64,000 nt of DNA from assembly GCA_004009845.1 (NCBI GenBank), contig RMBW01000001.1:1-64000 (forward strand), written 5' to 3'. Of the stretch, positions 44,602 through 56,148 are shown piece after piece. Each line of letters opens with the position of its first letter. The stretch's first letter is position 1. The DNA comes from Davidsoniella eucalypti (taxonomy: Eukaryota; Ascomycota; Sordariomycetes; Microascales; Ceratocystidaceae). Under the pieces are notes generated by a model that ran no database searches, was not told the DNA's origin, and was given only the letters and a program-made list of their open reading frames with translations. A program made the position numbers and the translations under genes.

Positions 44602-46252
44602 CTAGGCTGTGACAACCGTTCCAACAACCTGCTGTCCCACAGCTTCCAGTGCCGTCAACAATCCGTCCAGCGTGGTCATCAGCGTCTGCACATTGACAAC
44701 GACACGGAAGAAACTGCCGCGTTCGCCTGGCGCATAGTCGACCATATATCCCCTCCGGATCAATAATGCCGTCATCTCACGTGTACGCCGGGTGTTTTCT
44801 TCGTTAGATTCCGCCAACTTGCCGCCTGGCGCATAGTAGAAACACACCTGGAGACACGGCGGCGGCTTCTCGGACACCAGCACGAAATCGACATGGCTAT
44901 CTACCGCATTTGCGAGTGTTGCGGCTGCCTCGAAGGCGTGGTTGATCTTGGCTTCAAAACCCGCGCTGCCATAATAAACCCACGCAAGCGCAAGCTTGAA
45001 GGCATCTCCACGACGACCGCACTGTAGTGTCAAATCAGCCAGGTCCCATACATCGCCAAGCTCATCGCCAGCTGCACCACTGTGGAACAGATAACCGGCT
45101 GGCACGGTGGTTGCGTGGTGGAAGACATTGACGTCGGGGGTTAGCAGGAAACTGCATGTCACTGGTACACCAAGCATCTTATGTGGGTTGACCGTCAATG
45201 AGTTGGCGCGGTGAGCGCCTGCTAGTTTGCTCTTGTGCTTGCTGCTGAAGATGGCTGAGCCACCCCATGATCCGTCAACGTGTAGCCAGATACCGAACTC
45301 TTCGGCAAGATCAGCAAGTTCATCGAAGGGATCGTAGGAGCCCATAACTGTAGTACCTGCCGTGGCATTGATGTACAACGGCGTGTAGTCTTCATTCTTA
45401 GCCTTAGCAATAAGCTCGCGCAATGAATCAGGGCGCATACGGCCCGCAACATCCACAGGAACGGCCCAGACATTTACCGAGCCGATGCCACATGTCAGCG
45501 CTGCCTTTGCAACCGAGTAGTGCCCGTGAGCACTAGTGAATATAACAAAGCGGTGGGCTTCGTTGCCGCCGGTCTTGACATCTGGGAATAGGGTGTTCCG
45601 CGCAATGACCAGAGAGGACAGGTTGGAAGAACTTCCACCTTGGCAGGTGACACCGCCAGCACGCGGGCCGGTAAATCCAAATAGCCGGGCGAGGGCGGTG
45701 GCTGTGGTCTTCTCAATGACGGTAAGAGCGGGAGAAACCTGGTATACATGCAGCTACAATACATGTCAGCACCATAAGATTTCTTGATAGTCGCAGTTTC
45801 ATAAACTTACGTTGGTGTTCAAAATAGATAGTACAACGTCGGCCACGACACCGACAGCGTTGTTACTTGCATACAACTTGTCCAGGAACCCCTGATCCCA
45901 TGTGTTGACGCTGTACTTAAGAACGTTGCTAACTAGGTCCAGGACACCCTGTTTGCCTGTGCCATCTTCCGGGAGTTGTAGGGCAATCTTCTGGACAAGC
46001 TCTTCGGGTTTGAGCAAGTCAACAAGGACATTGGCAGCACCAGCAGGTATTTCTCCTGTGGCACGATCAGTGGCTGCAGAATCTGCAGCAGCTACGAACG
46101 GCACCACCAACCCTTTAACAGCTTCCAGAAGCTATATATCGGAAAGAATACTAGGTTATTATGGATAGACTAATATAGGATAGAGAGTAACTTACATCGT
46201 TGACCTCTTCTGCACGTTGAAGACGGCTTTCAAGGTTCTTGGAAGCAGCCAT
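44602..46252 (-). CDS. PLP-dependent group II decarboxylase (glutamate / cysteine-sulfinate decarboxylase-like)
   Basis: Three exons: 46196-46252, 45811-46131 and 44602-45753; 509 residues, introns in phase 0 (GTAAGT...TAG both). Recognisable parts: VTCQGGSSSNLSSLVIARN (PLP phosphate region), FTSAHGHYSVAKAA (His stacking on PLP), HVDGSWGGSA (Asp286 binding the pyridine N) and SLTVNPHKMLGVP with the Schiff-base Lys at ~318. The length is normal for the family. Group II enzymes decarboxylate Glu, aromatic amino acids, cysteine sulfinate or diaminobutyrate; HxDGSWGG and NPHK favour the GAD/CSAD branch, but the substrate is open. The next gene on the same strand is a GNAT acetyltransferase, so product acetylation is conceivable. 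An AACCCTA box lies near 46390 upstream of the start. Confidence 0.88.
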
Positions 46253-47800
46253 AGTGGAGATACTCCAATGCAGCTCTTCTCTATAGGCAATACTATGAAA
46301 AGAATGAAAAAGAGCGTATCCGTTTATTTGCAAACGAGGTTTATGATGTCAGAGGGCCAAGACGATGCCGCAATTAGCCAAGTTGATGATGTCCGGGGTT
46401 ATTAACCCTATATTCTTTTAGTAAAAAAATATTTTTTATAAATCTACTTTTTTTGTTGCTGGTAGCGTCAAAAAAAGTCGACTTTGACTAAAAGCAAGAA
46501 GGAACCTCGCCGTAGATCGAGTCACAGTACAAAGTATGTAGGAAATATAATGGAGATAGAGGTTGAATGAAGGCAAGTTTGAAAGGAAAGCAAGAGCCAT
46601 CCACCGCCAGGATGTCTAGACAAATGTGTAGCAATGAGGCGACTTACCAAGTTTCATACACCTTTCCAGGAACGGAGCGGAGTTAAGAAAGTAAAAAAAG
46701 GATGGAAAATGTTGTCTCGAGCTGATCAGATCTTTACTTTTGAGAAAACATAGATAGCAAGCATGAGAACGTGGACTACTCCAGACGCCTCTATATATGA
46801 CTCTAAATGCGCAGTACTCGTTACAGATGGTCTAGTACTAATCTCTGCTCGTTGAGAGCCCAAAAGTTCAGGCGAACGCCCTTCCATTTTTTTGCTATTC
46901 CCTGTTTGAAGAAAACTTAAAAGAAGTCTTCCCTGTCCTCCGTATTCCGCTCGCCGGTTTGGAGGAAGCTTTCGTGGGGCAGGCTATATCAGAACTTTTG
47001 CCGGCTCAAATAATCATGAAAAATCCCACTCTTTGCAGGCTCTACAACTAGGTCACAAATATGCATTTTCCACCAAAGCTACCAGAATGGAGGGAGGGTG
47101 ATATATAGTCAAACTTATAGTACCATGCTTACCATTATCAGATGGCCTTGGAAAGAGCCCTTACAAATATCTTAAAAATTATGCAGTAAAGAGAATTCTC
47201 TCTTGGTTGTATCTGTAGTATATCTATTACGCCATAGAAACTGCGCCCTAGCAGAATAAGATATCGAATACCGGTTACTACAGTCTGATTCCTAGTATGG
47301 TACATCTCATCATAAGATATCCCCCTACATGACAGCAGCGATGTCCCAAGCAGCGCCATGGTAACAACGTGCCAATAAACCATCACACCATTATAGAAGG
47401 CTCATATAGTTGTAGCACAGCCTCTATATGTACAACAATTTCAGGGTACAACCAGTGAATCTACAGGATATCTTGAAGTAGCCCTATCCTAAATCATGTA
47501 CATAGCATAGTACGGGACTATTAAGAATGGCCCCATCTTCTGAGTTTCCAATAAGGGGTACTTCGATTACAAATGCAGGTTCATATGTATATGGTTGTAG
47601 TTGTAAGTGGCGGTAAAACGGTTCGTAGCACTGTTTTTCCTCAACGTCGCACTTTTCGTTTGCTAAGAACCGGCAAATTCTTAAGTGTCACAGCATATGC
47701 ATAGCGGTACCCTAATGGTTAACCCTGAGATGCTGATAAATACATATATTTATACTGTCATAATGCACCATTTTGTGAGGCCTTAAACCCGTTTTCTCGC
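46253..47800. other. intergenic, no gene seen
   Basis: AT-rich spacer. The first ~200 bp are the decarboxylase promoter. No domain-bearing frame. Confidence 0.5.
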
Positions 47801-48084
47801 CTCTCGAGGGGTCAAACCCGGAGCCTTAAGATTAAGAGCTGTGCTTGTATATTAAAGTTGGTTTGGCAATTTCAAAGTGTAAAGACTAAGTTGGAATGTG
47901 AATCTTCATAGCTCTATAGCTCCATAAGATAAATGAATTTAAAAAAAAAAGTTGGAATGTGGCGATAGAGTGTAAAGCAAAGCTAATAGTAAAACCCCTG
48001 AAACAGCTGTAGAAATATCAAAAGAAAACAAGAAAAAAAAATAAAGTAAAGACTCTTACGCTCTACCGATTGAACTAACCGGGC
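47801..48084 (-). pseudogene. tRNA-Lys(CUU)-like relic split by ~210 bp
   Basis: Minus strand, 5' part at 48084-48050: GCCCGGT, TA, D arm GTTCAATCGGTAGAGC and TAAGAGTCTT, very close to fungal tRNA-Lys up to the anticodon. 3' part at 47840-47801: CTCTTAATCTTAAGG, then a degraded T arm (CCGGGTTTGACCCC) and no matching acceptor strand. Between them lie 209 bp that include retroposon M2. Either an insertion split the gene or two independent fragments lie together. A very long intron is less likely given the decayed 3' part. Confidence 0.5.
47890..47961 (+). mobile_element. minute poly(A) retroposon (copy M2) with 11-bp target duplication
   Basis: GTTGGAATGTG at 47890-47900 and 47951-47961 flanks the core (47902-47939, starts ATCTTCATAGCTC, ends ATGAATT) and a poly(A) tail. 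The core is identical in length to M1 (38 bp) and starts at the same nucleotide, with only one or two base differences. Confidence 0.8.
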
Positions 48085-48897
48085 CGGGTTTTGATTAGGA
48101 AATCTTGCCCCACTCCGAATAACCCTAACCCTACATAATCAGGCGTTGTATAATCTCAGTGGGCCTCCACCTCGGCTAACCATCACATTACTATGAGTGA
48201 AATGTACTCGAAGGGCAACTAACTAATTGGTTGCTTGCAAATTTGGACAATCTTCTAAATGAAACTTTACTGCACCATTTGATACTATGATTATTGGTGT
48301 GCAGAGTATTCACCAAAAAACTACTCATGACCATGAAAGGTAGAAGAACACTGGCAAAAAAGGCACAAAAACAGGCACAGCCACTGAGAGCAGTCCCGGA
48401 TACTAGGAACATAGAAAATTGGTGCCAGAAAACACGGCCTCGCCCGGAGTCGAAAAGGAGCTCTTAGATAAATCTCCAGACTATAAATAAAATCATCATC
48501 AACCCTCGGGGGGTACTTTTGAGTTCACGGTGCCTTTATCCAAAGACGAATCTTTCCCCTTCGTCGTGGGGTTTTAAGTTTTAAGAGCGGTCAGCATAAC
48601 CCCGATGCTGCTGTTCATTCTCGTTTTCTTTTTCGACATTTGTCATCTTCGAAGCACCGTTTTGTGAGGCCTTTCTTTTACCTTTCATTGGGCATATAGA
48701 ATCACCAGATACGGCGTGTTTTTTTCCGTCCCAAGCAAATGCGAATAAGCATATCAAACCTAGCTTTGTAGGCCAGCTCAGTAGAGAAAAATGTTGAACT
48801 AGTGTATAGAAGATTACATTAGAAATGAGAGCAGCATTAGTAAATAAGAACTATGTATGATATTAGAAGAACTACCAACTACCAAACAACTAAAGAT
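48085..48897. other. intergenic, no gene seen
   Basis: Contains two tandem telomere-like units (AACCCTAACCCTA near 48120). A 20-bp stretch GCACCGTTTTGTGAGGCCTT near 48653 also occurs with one change near 47766. Confidence 0.5.
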
Positions 48898-51426
48898 TTA
48901 CACAAGAGCTTGTTCAAGATACAATCGCTTCGAGTTCTGTTCTACTTCAGCATCAATCAATGACCTCTTTCGCGACGGTGGCCGATCTAGAATTTTAGCC
49001 ATATCAAAATCAATGATCATTAACTTCCCTGTTTGAGAGTCTTGGAGAATATTTCTCTCTTCAAGATCGCCGTGTTCAATACCGCACTCTGCCATTTGTG
49101 AAACCATATCTTCAAGATCACTATAACTTCCCTTTGACAACTCTGTGATAGACTCGCCAGCATAAGCAAGTAGAAGAACATGCTTATAATCATGAAATCT
49201 CAAAGGAATCCCCATCTTCAACGTGATACTCCCAAGACAAACAGGAACTACGGTTCCTTGGAGACTCCTGAGCTTTAAATAAACAATGAGCTCCTTTTGA
49301 AGTAGCCATGTATCCTCACTCTCAAAGCCTTTGCCAACCAATGTATAGCCATATGGATACACCGTGAGCTTGAACAAGGCCCCAACAGCACCATGTTTAT
49401 CCAGATCTTCGCAGCCATTATCGAGATTCGTATCCATTTGGATCTTGATAGCGTTCAAGAATTGGGAGGGACTCAATTGATGTCGTTGATCTTGAGTATC
49501 GGTGTTTGCTTTCCGGTGAAATTGGTAGTTTGGACAGTCTTGGTCAAACTCAAAACCATGGACCAGGCCATATAGACACTGTTGTGTACAGTAACTAGAA
49601 AGGCAAGCAGTATGTTTTTGAGATCGAAAAGGCAAACTACCATGACCCCCTCCTCTTTCGGTGCTACTATCATCACCATCACTTAGCCCGGGAGTATCTG
49701 GATGGGCCTCTGGGCTTAGATGTGGACCTGCTTCGCCTGATGTGTCATCTTCATATGAACTTGGTAGAGAGCGTATTTGAGACCTTAATGCCTGAATATC
49801 GCTTAAACTAAGTTTTCGCTGTTCAAGTGATAGGAGCATCAGCGTCAAGATATAAGCAACTGGCGTCTGCTTGATACTTTCAATATGCTCCTCGATAATC
49901 TCAGGGTCTACAGGGCCTTTATCTCGATTAAGAAATAGAATATCAGAGATTTGTTCTCTGGGAATACAGAGGGAGTAATGAACAGTGCTAGGGTTTGCCA
50001 TATCAATACTCAAGAAAATGAAGGACTCGCCAGTCGTGATGTATCCATATAAAAGCCCAGAGTTAATCATGTAGTGATATACCTGTGTCACAGCACAAGC
50101 AACAAAATGGAGCATATATCTACTGTTTTCCGCTTCATCAGATTGATTCAAAGATCTTTTTGTGCTTCCTTTGAGACTGGTATAGAAGGAGGATGGGTCC
50201 GAAGTAGAAAGATGGTCTAGGGCTGCTCGAAGCTGAGCAGGAGGGAGCTTATGAGCTGCCTTGTACTCCACAATGAAGAGTAGCTTTTCGATTTTGACAG
50301 CTCTAGGAGTGTTCTGGGAGTCTTGAGGAGCATGAGAGATGCCTAGAGTGATATTGTCGAAATAGAAGGCCCGAGAAGTCGAAGGTGTATTTATCTTCGA
50401 AGGACGCTCGCCAGGAGCACTAGATGAAGCTGCCCTTTTCCTACCAGATTGATGTTGATCCAGCTGAGTATTCGCGCTTTCTCTATGACGGAGACTAGCG
50501 ACATTGATGTTTTCTGGCTCATCCGAAGATCTAGGCAGATCCATTGAGGCCTGGGTCTGAGACTCTGGTAGTAGAATGTGGAGTTGAGAATATACTGAAT
50601 CTTGGAACTGTTGCTGCTCTGGTGCTCTCTGCTGCCGTCGTTGAATCTCGTTGGCATATCGTGTGTTCGAATTGAATATTACTTCTTTGACTCCATTATA
50701 GGCCGTAGCGTCACATCGGTCGTGTTGTAGATAAATATTGATAACTTCCTGGACATGATCCTCAATGGCAGGTTTGGAAAATTTGACCACGTCGCTCTCA
50801 CTGGATAGCCACTGACTGCATAAAGCACGCTGGGCAGCAGCAGTTGCATTAAAACCATCAAATAAAGCCTCCTGTTTAAAGACGGATTGAAACTCTGAAA
50901 ACTTCTGCTCATGAATACCTTGGAAGTCTGACCAGGATTTGAGAAGATGTGGGTATGATCGATTAGCGACCGAAGTAGGTCCCCCTGTTGTGAGCCGAGA
51001 CAATACCGTCTCTATTTTGTAGGTTTGGAAGTTGAGAGCAAAGCCGTTATAAAGGTTAGTTGCAAATGTTGTTTTTCTGTTTAGGCGGTCGATTTTCTCA
51101 GCTCTCTGTTCAGCTTCTCGAGCCTTGTTGACAGCGGCTTCTTTGTCGACTCGATCTTGCTTAGCTCTCTGTTCAGCTTCTCGAGCCTTGTTGATAGCGG
51201 CTTCTTTGTCGACTCGTTCCTGCTCAGCTCTCTGTTCAAAAGCTTCTTTGTCGACTCGTTCCTGCTCAGCTCTCTGTTCAAAAGCTTTTGCATCCCGATC
51301 CCTTTGCTAAGATATTGAAAACGAGTTAGATCTAAATTTTGTGCAAAGGAGCCTATATTTATGTGAGTAATTACTAACCTCGAATAGCTGAAATATTTCT
51401 TCTTTGGATAATTTAGATATATCCAT
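48898..51426 (-). CDS. coiled-coil / PD-(D/E)XK nuclease-like / kinase-like protein, diverged third member
   Basis: Exons 51379-51426 and 48898-51306 with intron GTTAGT...CTAAC...TTAG; 818 residues. Residues ~17-95 are a coiled coil of near-identical repeats (EQRAEQERVDKEA and INKAREAEQRA units). From ~104 it aligns with the other two proteins (NFQTYKI..., LTTGGPTS, SWSDFQGIHE). Nuclease-like motif VEYKAAHK (E363, K365) and QVYHY (Q424, Y428). Cys/His patch YCTQQCLYGL...CPN-x3-H. Kinase-like motifs VGK, HGD (H761, D763), N768 and IDFD (D782). A basic stretch (RPPSRKRS) follows. By eye only about one third of residues match the duplicated pair, so it separated long ago. No segment A or LINE fragment flanks it. 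The motifs are intact. Confidence 0.82.
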
Positions 51427-53801
51427 GATGTTTGGCAGCTTTTAGTTAAGAAAAGTAGAGAAAATATTAAAGAAGTAAGTGAGTCTATTGTGTTGGAACA
51501 CAATGTGCTTTGCGAGAAATAGGATAGTTAGGCAGAAATGCGATGAAATTACCTATTCATCAAATCGTATGTTGCTTAGTCAGTCAAGTACCGATTGTTT
51601 GTACTAGCCTCGCACATCACGTGACTTACCTCGACTCCATAAAATTTACTTCATAGACTCCTATTACCCTTTACATATTTTCTCCACACTCACATTAACA
51701 TACTACTTGGCAAGTTCGCTATTTTCGCGTCAGACCTCCTAACGCGATTCTTCTTCATGAGATATCTTTAGCAATGGCCAAAAAATGAAATATGCATATA
51801 GCATGTGATTCACGGGCCACTATTATTGAACAACATACTAAAAAAAGTAGATATCTAAAAAGGGTATATTTGTTGATGTTGCAATTGTCAGCCAAAATTA
51901 TGACATGGAGAGCTTAGGAATATGCTAATTTCACTGGCTAGAAGACATTAACATCAAGAGTCTAAAGGAGATAGGTTGTATGATGATGTTGTAGTGCTAG
52001 CATTTCAAGATAAACTCAAAAAGCTTGTGAAGCGTGGCCATCAAGGAGTAGCAGAGAGTAGAGACCCTCGTGACGATTGTCAATATATGAACTGATATGT
52101 TCCTGCGTGCCTAGGAGACTTTGCAGCCCGTATACAGTGGACCCTTGGCGATGTTGTCGAGACTAACCACCACCGTTAATGGGTCCGTTATCTGTACTAA
52201 TTCAACTAGACCTAGAGGCAGGAAGCATCTTGCGTCTAGATGCCTCTGGCACGACGGAAGAATAATCTGCACCCCTTGATAGTTATCCAGTTTTCAGTTT
52301 TGTTTGAACTTCCTCTCCCCACGTTCAATATTCGTTATGTTATCCGTGCTTTGTTTCCCATAGTTAATCATGTTTCTAATCTATCAAATATTTCTTGTGA
52401 TTAGGTTTTCTATAACAGCAATGTCGTTTTATTGTCATAACACTTTGCACTACTTCTTCTTGGCGAGAATGGCAATAGAAACCGTAAAATGGATCTGAAT
52501 AGGAACTCTTCTACCAAATACTTAATCCAGGGCCCACGCGACGATAAGATCTAGAAATTGCAGGGAGAAAAAATGCGGCATTGGAGCCGGAGAATGAGGT
52601 GAATTAGGAATTAATTTGTGCAAGAAAGAGGTATATATTGAAGGATAATATTCTAGTAGGGGAGTTAAAGAGGACGCAAAAACAATATGATTAAAGACTT
52701 AAGGAGAGACCCGTGATATGAAATCGAAAGAATGTAACAAATATAGACTTGGGAGGTGAGATACAATAATTATAGATTCAACTGGTATTTGCTTTGTTTG
52801 CTACCTTTTTCTTACTATCTACAAAGGACTTCTCAAGCTTGAATGAAGGATAAAAACCTTATATCTATAACTATTAAATGTAGTTATGAATCATTACTTT
52901 CAGTAATTCTCGTCTTAGAAAATCAGATAATGACTAGCTCGTGTCACGTTTGCTGGTAGACAAGCACTCTAAGTAGGGAAGGTGCCTTGAAGATGAGGTT
53001 ACACAATCACCACTTGGCACACTAAGACTATATGATATAGGAACGTGAAGAATTTTCTTGCATTCTTCTAATAAGTATATTTGAATATAAAATATATATT
53101 AGATGACATAGAGATCTGGAATATACCACCGAATTTCCACAAAATAACAGCACATACTTAAAATTACAAGGTAACACCACAAAAATATACAAAATAGAAC
53201 AAAAAAATTGGTATAAGTACACAGTGGATCAGTTGCGCTGGAGCATCGGGAATTGAGCCCAATGCGGGCCCGAGTACCTTCCTCGCACTAGGTAGCCAGT
53301 AGAGAAACAAGTTTAGCCAGGCTAGCGCTGCTCGTCTTCTCCACTACTTCTCCATCCGAAATTTATTCTTGTGTTCTGTGTTTTTCTGTTTTTCTTTTAG
53401 CTTGGACCTTTCATTGTGGGAGGATCTTAGGACCACTAGGGTTTCTATAACGATCCACTAGGGTTGGGTCAACATGATCCACATCAAGACGTAAAACGAT
53501 TAATAAATAAATAAATTCATGATCGTGTGAAAGATTTGATTTTCATTTGATTTTGGTATTGAATGCTTCGATAAGTTGTGTAGATGCCTTTGTGACTTTT
53601 ACCCAAAAAACTCCGAGAAAAAACAAAAGGGGATAGTATATAGGGAAAAGAAAGCAAAATGATAGTGAGAGATATAATAAGAAATAAAAGAGGATACCAA
53701 CCATTGTCATCTGATAACACTTGCCTCTTTAGATATTGCGATACTCCAAGGCATCTTTTTTTTATCGTTTCTTCTCTTTGGGTGTGTCTATTATTTGTGA
53801 C
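51427..53801. other. intergenic, no gene seen
   Basis: About 2.4 kb. Very AT-rich around 52600-53230, short frames only. Confidence 0.5.
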
Positions 53802-55577
53802 TTATTTCTTCTTGCCAAATCCACTGCCTTCGAAGCCCGGTCTCGCCTTCTTCTTACCGCCGGCGCCACCGCTTGACTTCTTATGTTTCTTGCCCATGAC
53901 CTTCTCCAGCTTGCGCTCCAACTTGACGTCCTTGCGCTTCTGCAGATTATCATCACGTTTCTTCTGCTTCTCGTACTTGGACTTCTCTACACCCTTGATC
54001 CGGTCCTTCCACTCACGCTCGCTCTTGCGCTTGACCCGCTCCTTGCGCTTGACAGCCTTCTTCAAAGACGTCTCGTCATCGCGGATCTTCTCGCCCTCTG
54101 CACGCCGACGTGCCGTCAACCAGGCTTCCTTGTCCTCGATCTCCGCACGCTTCTCCGGGGCCATGGCTGCTAGACGCTTCTTGGCACCCTGCAGCTTGAG
54201 CAGCGCCGTTTTAGGATCCGAAGGACCCTTTTTGCTTTCACGATTAAGTTCGTATTGCAGGTCGTGGGATAGTTGTGTACCGTCACCAAAGGCTACGCGA
54301 CCGTAGCTGAAGTTGGCTGCAGCCATGGTATCGTCTAGGTCTAGGCGGGGGCTCATGGCTGACGGGGAGGCGGAGGCCAGGGCCTCCTCACGCTTGAGCT
54401 CCTGCTCGCGCTTGTTCTTTTGCCGTTGCTCGGCCTTGTTTGCCTTGCGTGCTACTTGCTTTTCTCTCCGCGACTCGATGAGTTCCTGTCGTGTGCGCAC
54501 TGGCTTGCCATTGGCAGCATCGTCGGCCTTGAAACGTGCGGCGCGCAGAGCAGCCATCTTGGCGGCAAAGCGCTCACGGAACGCGGTTGTGTCTTCGGGC
54601 ACCTTGATCAATTTTGGCTTTTCTGGGGCGGAAGAGGACGAAGGTGATGTCGTACTTGACTCTTCAGTGGCTGTGGTTGTGCTACTAGCGGGGACATCCT
54701 CCTTGTCGGATTCGGGGCTTTCGTCATCAATCCAAGCCTTTTCTTCATCATCCTTGCTGGTCTTGCTGTGGGTGGATTTAGAAGGAATTTCGTTCTTCTT
54801 CTTCTTCTCTGTAGCAGAAGCAGCCTTTTTCGGCGTAGCAGTCTTTTTCGATTCGGACTTGGGAGTAGCAGCAGAAGGTGTAGCGGTAGACCTGAGGGTC
54901 TTCTTTTGTTCTGACTTCTGCTTCTTGCGCTCCAGCTTTTCAGACTTCTTCGCCGCCTTAGCCTCATTAGTAGCGGGTTTCTCGGTAGGTGCCGTGGTAT
55001 CGTCGGTTGCTTCGGCCTCGAGCTTATCGCCGTTGATCTTAGGCTTCTTTGTCCGTTCCTTGACCTCCTTCAGACCCTCACGGGGCTTCTCGGGCTCAAT
55101 GCCATCGATTTCCTCATACACCTCGGCCTGAGCATCTTCGTCCTCGATTTCCTGGGCTTTCCGCTTTTTGCGGCCGGCCTCGTCCATGACGTCCTTGGCA
55201 GAGCGATTCGCATCGTTTTCAGGGTCGAGTCTGGCTTTTTTCGCAGCCTTCTTCTCGGCCTTGGTCTTCTTCTTTTTCACGTTGTTTGAGCTGAGGCTAT
55301 CTTCCTATAGTTCAAGAGAGGATATGTGTCAGCGAGACTTGATTCATCGGGATATATATGGGCCAGCAGGTAGGAATAAACGTACTAGTGCCACTGAATC
55401 AGCGCCATAGTAGAGCTTTGAAGGGATAAGGCTCAGCAAACCATTGAAGGCTGCCGCATGGCCGCGGATGCGGTCCTGTTGATCGAAGACGCCACTGTTA
55501 GCAAAGATTCCGGCAGTAGGCGCAGTAGAGCCGAGACTATAAGAGGCGGCAGTTCATACTTCAAGCGATTCCGCCAT
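53802..55577 (-). CDS. RRP14: SURF6/Rrp14-like ribosome biogenesis protein
   Basis: Three exons: 55560-55577, 55386-55475 and 53802-55304; 536 residues. The first intron is GTATGA...GCTAAC...CAG, the second GTACGT...TATAG. Exons 1-2 give MAESLEDRIRGHAAAFNGLL followed by SLIPSKLYYG, the N-terminal Rrp14 motif; this decided the splice choice. The middle is Lys/Glu-rich and disordered. The SURF6 domain covers the C-terminal half (FRERFAAKMAALRAARFKAD, VRTRQELIESRR, FSYGRVAFGDG, then a basic helical tail ending GFEGSGFGKKK). Rrp14 acts in nucleolar processing of both ribosomal subunits. It diverges from the hydrolase gene at 56149 over a ~570-bp shared upstream region. Confidence 0.9.
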
Positions 55578-56148
55578 TGCGATGTGATCGGGTATAGGGA
55601 AAGTTGAGGTGTAGATATGATTGGATATAGATGACCGGCTGTAAGAATGAATGGATATCACGATCTCGAAAGTGACAGGCGACGACGAAAACGAACGCGG
55701 GGGTTTCTGCCGAGAAGAAAACAAACAGAAAAGAAAGGAAAAAAAATATCACAAACAGAGGCGCTGATAATGCAATTAAGAATCACAATGTACGAAGATG
55801 TAGATGTACCACTTTGCTAGGCTTTTTTCATAGTATTTTCTTCTAATTGTTTCGGCTTTTTTTCCTTCTCTTGTCGCTTTTCCTTATCCTGGAGGCGGTC
55901 GAATTTTTTTTTTGAGTGGAGCAAGCAAGTAGGTATTTTCTGCCCGTCAAAACGAGGTAAGCGGTGAAGTTGTATATATAACCCTTGACTCGAGATAACC
56001 CTATTCTCTAGCCTCAATGTCTCACTTGTTATTCAGCAACATATAAATAGCATGTCAGCACACACGTATATCAACACTCAACAAAAACAAACCAACAAAT
56101 TCATCTTTCGCTCATTTCTTTCTTCTTCATCCATCATATAGTGCCATC
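55578..56148. promoter_or_regulatory. shared upstream region of RRP14 and hydrolase gene
   Basis: Divergent promoter region. Contains an AACCCTA box near 55991 and pyrimidine-rich sequence before the hydrolase ATG (56096-56140). Precise elements are not resolved. Confidence 0.4.

Noticed and set aside
13506..48132. Telomere or subtelomere boundary suggested by CCCTAACCCTA
   Set aside because: At most two units in tandem, far apart, next to ordinary housekeeping genes; treated as short boxes instead.
53228..53290. Possible tRNA remnant near GGGAATTGAGCCCAATGCGG
   Set aside because: No cloverleaf or A/B boxes could be assembled.
53802..55131. Plus-strand frames of up to 272 residues opposite RRP14
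   Set aside because: Shadows of the highly biased Lys/Glu codons of RRP14; the minus-strand product has a recognised domain.
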